Positions 58,140 to 64,000 of a stretch of DNA of 64,000 bases are shown piece by piece; position 1 is the first letter of the stretch; every line of letters begins with the position of its first letter. The position numbers and the translations under genes are program-made. The notes beneath the pieces are model-generated. The model had not been told where the DNA came from. It searched no databases and saw nothing but the letters and a program-made list of their open reading frames with translations. Origin of the DNA: Myotis daubentonii (lineage: Eukaryota; Chordata; Mammalia; Chiroptera; Vespertilionidae). Where the stretch lies: positions 64,523,623 through 64,587,622 of the forward strand of contig NC_081861.1 in assembly GCF_963259705.1 (NCBI RefSeq), written 5' to 3'.

Positions 58140-58793
58140 ATGGCTGCCGGGAACCCTGGCTACCACCTTCCTGGTGAGGAACCACTGCAGCAGGACAGTA
58201 TGGCCGAGGCCAGGTCGCGGCTGCGGCTGGCCGTTGTGTGCTCCAGCAACCAGAACCGGAGCATGGAGGCCCACCACTTGCTTCGGAGGCGGGGATTCCT
58301 CCGCGTCCGTTCCTTTGGCACCGGGACTTACGTGAGGCTTCCGGGGCCAACGCCCTCCAGGCCCAACGTGTATGATTTCCAAACCACCTATGAGCAGATG
58401 TACCAAGATCTCGTTCAGAAAGATGAAGATCTCTACAGGCAGACCGGCATTTTGGGCATGCTGCAGAGAAACAAGCGAATCAAGCCCCGGCCGGAAAGGT
58501 TCCAGAACTGTTCCGACGAATTCGACCTGATCCTCACCTGCGAACAGAGAGTGTTCTGCCGCGTGGTGAGGGAGCTGGATGCCAGGGAGCGGGTGACCTG
58601 GCAGCGGGTGCATGTGATCAACGTGGATATCCTGGACGACGACACCGAAGCCATATTGGGGTCGTTCCTCCTCTTTGAGCTGTGCCAGTGCATTCTCCTC
58701 GTGGATAACATGGACGAGGAACTGGTGGAGGTGCTGCAGCTGTTCAAGGCCAAATTAGGTCTGCCCTTCCTGCACGCCGTCTGCTTCTACTGA
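58140..58793 (+). CDS. SSU72L: SSU72-like RNA polymerase II CTD phosphatase, intronless and intact
   Basis: SSU72 removes phosphate from Ser5 (and Ser7) of the RNA polymerase II C-terminal repeats and works with the cleavage/polyadenylation machinery in the nucleus. The 217-residue frame has the low-molecular-weight phosphatase signature CSSNQNRS, with nucleophile C34 and R40 (CX5R). The invariant block NKRIKPRPERFQNC (111-124) is kept, as is LILTCE (130-135). The NVDILDD segment (161-167) holds the general-acid aspartate; by my alignment D166 equals human D143. The protein ends LHAVCFY, the family terminus. The first 20 residues are extra compared with ~194-residue SSU72; M21 would give 197 residues and is an alternative start, but the first ATG has the better context. 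There is no intron, so it is a retrogene. It differs from the ancestral protein at perhaps a third of positions, yet no stop or shift exists, which argues for selection. Human SSU72L genes are a comparable intronless set. Confidence 0.9.
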   Translation: MAAGNPGYHLPGEEPLQQDSMAEARSRLRLAVVCSSNQNRSMEAHHLLRRRGFLRVRSFGTGTYVRLPGPTPSRPNVYDFQTTYEQMYQDLVQKDEDLYRQTGILGMLQRNKRIKPRPERFQNCSDEFDLILTCEQRVFCRVVRELDARERVTWQRVHVINVDILDDDTEAILGSFLLFELCQCILLVDNMDEELVEVLQLFKAKLGLPFLHAVCFY

Positions 58794-59128
58794 CCGGACG
58801 ACTGACCGGACGACCAGGTGCGTTTCCCGAAGCCATTGGCGCTTTCTCGTTAGTACCTTTCCCTCCCCGTCACTGGCTTTCACTTTGAGGGCTTCTGTCG
58901 CTGGGTGCGTAGTGGGATCCTGATAAACTGTACTGACGGGATGGGACGGGACGGGACGACATACATAAGTGCAGATTAACAACAAAGTTTTTTTTTTTTA
59001 ACCCCACTTGTGAGTGGGATATTGTTTTCGAAGTTTATAAAGAAAGTTGTTTACTTTTTCGGCTTATAGAACATTTTCTCTGACATATATGTCTTTGTGC
59101 GTTCCTGCCCTGTCTGGCTAGATACCGG
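58794..59128. other. 3' flank of the SSU72-like gene
   Basis: The stop codon lies in a directly repeated 12-mer TGACCGGACGAC (58,791 onwards, two copies), and a GGGACGGGACGGGACG run follows near 58,940. No clear AATAAA is near; the closest I see is at about 59,223, inside the next repeat. Retrogene A-tail and target duplication are not obvious. Confidence 0.5.
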
Positions 59129-59400
59129 GGTGGGCAAACTTTTTGACTCGAGGGCCCCAATGGGTTCTTAAACTGGATCGGAGGGCCGGAACAAAAGCGT
59201 GGATGGGACCGTACCAATACATGAATAAAGCAGTGGGAGGCATCGTATTAGGAGAGAAACTGCAATTGTACAATAAACAACAGAAAAAAAAATTTGTCAG
59301 CTAGTGTAGGATCTGCAAGGTAGAGCGTGATCGCATTGTTCATTCCTCTAAACTGCATTATTACTGAGTATTTTCCTCAGATCTTCAAAGCTCACTTGAA
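59129..59400. mobile_element. Probable hAT-type DNA transposon fragment
   Basis: CCGGGGTGGGCAAACTTTTT is a terminus style known from hAT elements, followed by GACTCGAGGGCC. I see no opposite terminus. The extent to the right is uncertain, and the interval 59,400-60,148 shows nothing else apart from the A-run. Confidence 0.45.
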
Positions 59401-59703
59401 TCATTTTACACATTTATGACTGAATGAACCTCTGTGTGAAGTTCGGATATTAATTGACCCTAGAGGTATTTGTTGTTCATATACGTTGAAAAATTTCTCT
59501 TGGGTTTCATTTCGAACAGTGTTTCTGTGCTGTTAGTTGAGTTGGTATTAAAGTAATCGGTTTTAGTGAGAGGACACTGGAAAGGTCAAGAAATAATACC
59601 CTGGTCAAGCACCTCTACCAGTTAATTAGTGTTGAACCAGGGATGTTAACCACTTGTTCTCTAAATTGACAATATTCAATTAGTGCTGTTCTTTGGACAG
59701 GCT

Positions 59704-59705
<2 letters not shown>

Positions 59706-59741
<36 letters not shown>
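59706..59741. repeat. Poly(A) run, 36 bases
   Basis: A pure A-tract. It may be the tail of a retrotransposed sequence, but no element I recognise ends there. Confidence 0.85.
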
Positions 59742-59743
<2 letters not shown>

Positions 59744-60960
59744 CTTACCCAGGACATCAGCAATAAAGTTTGAAGCCTCAAAATGCAGCTTTCATTGTAA
59801 ATTCTGTGAAAATCTGGTCACTTGGGTCACATCAGCCTAATTTCTGATAACTTAATTTGCAAGTTATAACCACCTGCAATTCAGTCATAAAGGATCATTC
59901 AAATTAAAATAATATGTTATAGTAGAAATCTTAGCATTTCCATCTCAGTTATTTGTCATAAATAGCATTGTTTTAAAATTTTGTTTGAATCTAAATAGTG
60001 TAGTGATTAGTTTTCGGCAGCTTGTGAATCACAGTTGAACAAAAATTACCATAAATTGAGGCAATCTTGAAATACAGCAGACCTGTTTCAGCTTATTTGC
60101 ATATGTTATAGGTAATGATGATAGAAAAATTCTTGGCTTCATCTAGGGCAGTGGTTCTCAACCTGTGGGTCGTGACCCCTTTGGGGGATGAACGACCCTT
60201 TCACAGGGGTCGCCTAAGACCATCGGAAAACACATATATAATTACACTAGGGGCCCGGTGCATGAAATTCGTTCACTGGGCGTGGGGGGGGGGGAGTGTC
60301 CCTCAGCCCAGCCTGCCCCCTCTCACATACTGGGAGCCCTCACCCTCAGGCGTTGACCCCCATCACCCTCCAATCGCAGGATCGCCCCAGCTCTCCCTGA
60401 TCACAGGCTCTGGCCCCCGCCCAGGCCTGAGGCCTCTGGCCCAGGATTCATGCCTGGGCAGGGGACCCCCATCTCCCTCTGATCGCTTGCTCCACCCCCC
60501 GCCCAATCCTGACGCCTCTGACCCAGGCTTCAGGCCTGGGCAAGGGGACCATCATATCCCGCCAATCCCCGGCTCTGCCCCCCACCCAGGCCTGATGCCT
60601 CGGCCAGAGGAGTTGACCCTCATCACCCTCCGATCACCAATCACCGGATCGGCCCCTTGACCAGGCCTGAGGCCTCCGGCAGAGGTGTCAGGCCTGGGCC
60701 GGGGACCCCCAGCTCCCCGTGGTTGCAGGCTCCGCCCCTGCCCAGGCCTCACGCCTCTGGCCTAGGCGTCCGGCCCGGGCAGCGGGGACCCGCAGCTGCA
60801 GCGGCCCCGCGATCGTGGGCTCCGCTTTAGGCCCAGGAAAGGGACCCCTAGCTCCCGGGACTGCCAGCTTCGACCGTGCCCAGCTCCCATCGCTGGCTCC
60901 ACCCCTACTTCCTGCTATCACTGGCCAGGGCGGCAAAGGCGCCTGATTCTCCGATCATGG

Positions 60961-61012
60961 CTGGGGGGCAGGGCAAAGGCGGCCCCAGGGCCGCCTTTGC
61001 CCTGCCCCCCAG
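60961..61012. repeat. Perfect 25-bp inverted repeat with 2-bp loop
   Basis: The left arm (60,961-60,985) starts CTGGGGGGCAGGGCAAAGG and the right arm (60,988-61,012) ends CTTTGCCCTGCCCCCCAG, exactly complementary. It lies inside the Helitron. Confidence 0.95.
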
Positions 61013-61130
61013 CTCTTAGCTCCCCCCTGGGTTTCTGATCACTGTCAGCGGCAGGGGGCTTCTTCCTGCTTTCCCTTTCGCCTCCCTGCATTGTGCCTAC
61101 ATATGCAAATTAGCCGCCATCTTGTTGGCA

Positions 61131-61255
61131 GTTAACTGTCAATCTTAGTTGTCAGTTAACTGCCAATCTTAGTTGTCAGTTAACTGCCAATCTTAGTTGT
61201 CAGTTAACTGCCAATCTTAGTTGTCAGTTAACTGCCAATCTTAGTTTGCAGTTAA
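61131..61255. repeat. 24-bp minisatellite, about five units
   Basis: The unit is a TTGTCAGTTAACTGCCAATC phrase plus TTAG, repeated with almost no change. It lies close to the Helitron 5' end (minus strand). Confidence 0.93.
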
Positions 61256-62288
61256 TTTGCATATAGTCCTGATTAGCCAATGAAAAGGGTAGCGTCATAT
61301 GCCAATTACCATTTTTCTCTTTTATTAGTGTAGGTATTGTTTTTGTGATTAATCACTATGCTTTAATTATGTTCAATTTGTAACAATGAAAATACATCCT
61401 GCATATCAGATATTTACATTATGATTCATAACAGTAGCAACGTTACAGTTATGAAGTAGCAACGAAAATAATTTTATGGTTGGGGTCACAACATGAGGAA
61501 CTGTATTTAAAGGGCTAGAAGGTTAAGAACCACTGGCCTAGAGGGACTCTGGGCAGGCCAGACCCGGTAGTTCCCTGTTGCTCATGACACTGAACTTGAC
61601 AATGAATGCTTTAAGAGGATGTGAAGCTTCATGGACTTTATTGTTAATTTTTTTCCTCTTTCGGGTTTGTTTCTTCTGTGAGAGGACAGAGCATACATAT
61701 TTTTTTATTTGTGAGAACAACAAAAAAAATCAACATCTCGGGTATTTTTTGGGGGGTGGTAGCAAATTTTGGTCCCCCTCACTAACAAAGTAGCTGGGAT
61801 AGAGAAGATGTTCAATAAACATACATATGAAGGCTGTCTTTAATGAGCCATTAAGTTAGGTTGCTTGGAAAATATGGACAATGCACCCTGAAAGCGTTTA
61901 TGTTATGGTGGAGAAAACCTGAGAAATGCAAAATAACGACTGCTCCTAAGCCAGAAGCAGCAGTGTCATCAGAGGCAATAAGCTGTTTGACCAGGTGAAA
62001 AAGGAAGAGATGGCTTCTGATTGGGTGGGGTTGAGAGATTAAGATACTAGAACTGTGATTTTCAACCTTTCTCATGTCATTGCAGACACAGACTAACTAC
62101 TAAAATTCTGTGGCACACCAAAATATATTTTTTTGCTGATCTGACATGAAAAATAGGTATAATTTTTATTCATTCACACTGGATAGCTATTGTGTTGGCT
62201 GTTGTCATTTTTTAAGTTGGCAGTCTAAGGGAAAAGAGGTCAGTGCTTCTCACTAAATTGTCACTTATTGCATGTTTTATAATTTTTT

Positions 62289-63200
62289 CCATGGACATGG
62301 CCTTTATTGGGGGTTGTTGGGGGCAGAGAGGGAAGAACTAGGACTGGTGGGTATATGGGGGTGGGGAGGTTCTCAACTTTCTATTTTATTTTTTTAAAAT
62401 ATATTTTATTGGTTTTGTACAGAGAGGAAGGGAGAGGGATAGAGAGTTAGAAACGTCGATGAGAGAGAAACGTCGATCAGCTGCCTCCTGCACATCTCCT
62501 ACTGGGGATGTGCCCGCAACCCAGGTACATGCCTTTGACCGGAACCGAACCCGGGACCTTTCAGTCTGCAGGCCGAGGCTCTACCCACTGCACTCAGAGG
62601 GCTGGGAGGAGCACTGTACCTAGGACAGGGCCCCTAGCTGCGTGGCTGGCTAGCACAGTGCCCCGCTCCTGTGTAACCGGGATACGCTGCCGTTTGGACA
62701 GCTCCCACAGTGTGGCCAGCTGGGTCGCAGGGCCAGTCTACAGCCAACCAGCACACCTCGGCATTGGCGCAAAACTCCCGAGTCTCCGTTTGCCACTTCT
62801 TGTGCGCATTGTCCAGTGTCTGTGGTGCACTGATGTCGGAGCAGATGAGCAGGGTCTGAATTAGGACAGGCCAGGGGCTGGACGTTATCAAAGTAAGAGG
62901 CACCGGAAGTGTCCCACGTGTTGGGGACGCTTGTCTGTGTCAAAGCGCGCAGTGTAGTTCTCAAACATGGCGGGTACGTAATTCGCCGAATCGGTGCCTT
63001 GGCGAGCACGTGAAGCAGCGCTCTCCGCGTCCGCGTCCGTTCCTCCCCGCCCCACGATTTGGCAGGGGCCCCTCCGTACCTCCATGGCCCTGGTTCCCTG
63101 TGGCCTCTTCCCCAGCTGTGGCTCCAGCGGCCACGGGGACCCTCATAAAGCCCTGCCCCGGGGCCTCAGCGCCACACACCCAGCCCAGAGAAATTCTTAA
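62289..63200 (-). pseudogene. RND2P: RND2 processed pseudogene, antisense, copy 2
   Basis: The same broken frames as copy 1 (ATG at 63,085; [13 protein letters not shown] segment) with no further damage that I can see. It shares the Ves insertion. It exists because of the segmental duplication, not a new retrotransposition. Confidence 0.8.
62390..62605 (-). mobile_element. Ves SINE, antisense, duplicated copy
   Basis: Duplicate of 56,525-56,740. Confidence 0.9.
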
Positions 63201-63684
63201 AGGCGCTCCGGTGTTCTTTCTGCGACCCCCTTTGAAAATCGCTGTGCTAGAAGATAACTTAAAATATTATAGATTTTGGAGTCATTTGGTCACCATTTCA
63301 TAAACATCACCTGAGAGAGAACCTGCTGTGTGTCTGACACTGTTCTAGACCAATTAGGGGACAAACCAGCTGGCAAACGTATGTGCGTACTAATTGTAGT
63401 TGCGGGCTTCTTTGTGAAAATCGAAGTGGGTCAAACTATGCACTTAGTACATCCTATTCAAGAGTGGTTACTTCCCTTTCCTCTCCATGTCCTGAGCTCC
63501 ACTTGTTTTCATATGTGAACATCGTAGGTGCGGCAAAAATGGTACTAGTGGATCAGTCCTCCACAATGAAACACACCTGCAAAATCCCCTGTTCGGGAAA
63601 TCATGCAATTAAGAAAATCCCGACAGTGAAGGCTGTAGGTATTCCCAGACTAAAGTTATTGAGGAAGGAAATGTGTCCGTGCCG

Positions 63685-64000
63685 TGGGTAGTCCGTACGC
63701 GGAACTTGGGCTTCTGCCAGATGCCCCAGGCGGTTGCGCGCATGCCCGTGGGGTGGGCCTTCTTACGACCATTGGCGGTTGGGGGGGGGGGGAGGGGCGC
63801 TGGGAGAGACAGGCCTGCTCTGGGCCTGCGTGGGGGGTGGGGGTGGGGCGCTCTGGCACCTGCTTAAACGCCTGCGCCACAGCCTGCGCCACAGAGGTCG
63901 CTGGGTCCTGGGCCTGCGTGGGTCGCTGCCGCGTACCCTGCAACTGTAAGGAGCTGCCGTTACCCCAACTGCCGCTACTACCGCCTGCCGCCGCCACCCA
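63685..64000 (+). promoter_or_regulatory. Presumed promoter and 5' UTR of a second SSU72-like gene
   Basis: Near-identical to 57,820-58,137, with the G-run shortened from 14 to 12. The window ends before the coding sequence, so whether the second gene is intact cannot be seen. Confidence 0.55.

Larger units (their letters stand above)
60247..61334 (-). mobile_element. Helitron with GC-rich repeats, inserted in SPIN
   Basis: It opens CTAGGGGCCCGGTGCATG with the ATGAAATTCGT hairpin and closes TTTTATTAGTGTAGG (decayed 5' end). About five degenerate ~100-bp repeats rich in CAGGCCTGAGGCCTC fill 60,345-60,780. It also contains a perfect 52-bp inverted repeat, a 24-bp minisatellite and ATGCAAAT at 61,103 and 61,255. 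Open frames here are compositional. Confidence 0.85.
60149..61535 (+). mobile_element. Hybrid SPIN-like hAT element, long form, interrupted by a Helitron
   Basis: The left part (60,149-60,246) opens CAGTGGTTCTCAACCTGTGG; the right part (61,335-61,535) continues with TATTGTTTTTGTGATTAATC and closes AAGAACCACTG. The left flank is ATCTAGGG and the right flank GCCTAGAG, which do not form a target duplication, whereas the right flank equals that of the element at 55,452. The internal region is of the long form, absent from the 55,452 copy. Confidence 0.85.
62053..63244. mobile_element. hAT element enclosing RND2 pseudogene, copy 2
   Basis: Same termini and 8-bp flanks as the copy at 56,188-57,379. 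Duplicated as part of the larger unit, not by transposition. Confidence 0.75.
61395..64000. repeat. Tandem duplication, second copy (runs off the window)
   Basis: It matches 55,524-58,137 in order and orientation: SPIN right half, EDC3-flank, hAT/RND2/Ves block, unique upstream DNA and CpG-rich promoter. It ends at CCGCCACCCA, two bases before the position of the ATG. Confidence 0.95.

Noticed and set aside
57744..58613. 289-codon minus-strand frame over the SSU72-like gene
   Set aside because: It is the antisense shadow of the SSU72-like coding sequence and its GC-rich 5' region; it shows no domain and proline-rich composition.
60115..60660. 181-codon plus-strand frame rich in proline and glycine
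   Set aside because: It crosses the SPIN-Helitron boundary and runs through GC-rich Helitron repeats, so it cannot be an ancestral gene.

Overview
This window looks like nuclear DNA of a vespertilionid bat (Myotis and relatives). The evidence is the repeat content: many HeliBat-type Helitrons (TC 5' end, hairpin plus CTAG 3' end, A|T target), tRNA-derived Ves SINEs, SPIN-like and other short hAT elements with 8-bp target duplications, mariner MITEs and a piggyBac remnant, all on a background of old mammalian L1, L2 and MIR. The species is an inference from that combination; no host gene diagnostic for a species is present.

Layout. Bases 1-54,600 hold no recognisable functional gene. Bases 1,290-6,990 are one old antisense L1 broken by later insertions. 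Bases 7,200-34,700 are mostly AT-rich unique or very old DNA with scattered Ves, MIR, L2, mariner and Helitron copies, including a head-to-tail run of three Helitrons at 27,026-28,175. Bases 34,747-40,235 are a dense Helitron block of about nine elements, all in the same orientation; one two-part unit occurs twice (35,153-36,397 and 37,857-39,640) and differs mainly in the copy number of an internal ~47-bp minisatellite (about 7 against about 19). Bases 40,700-41,210 hold a decayed retroviral-type RNase H fragment. Bases 43,400-46,990 are a second antisense L1 carrying a mariner MITE that itself carries a Helitron.

The gene-bearing part is 54,600-64,000. It has an EDC3 processed pseudogene split by a SPIN-like element, an RND2 processed pseudogene (antisense) sitting inside a hAT element, and an intact intronless SSU72-like CTD-phosphatase gene (58,140-58,793). 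From 55,524 the sequence is repeated, nearly identically, from 61,395 to the window end: a tandem duplication with a period of about 5.87 kb. The window stops two bases before the expected ATG of the second SSU72-like copy. The junction lies inside a SPIN-like element whose left flank and right flank come from two different insertions, as expected from unequal crossing-over between two SPIN copies.

The most interesting signals are this recent SSU72-like tandem duplication with a readable SPIN-SPIN recombination junction, and the repeated occurrence inside Helitrons of a sequence matching the CTCF core motif, sometimes as an inverted pair. No operon logic applies; apart from the SSU72-like gene, coding similarity is confined to pseudogenes and transposons.
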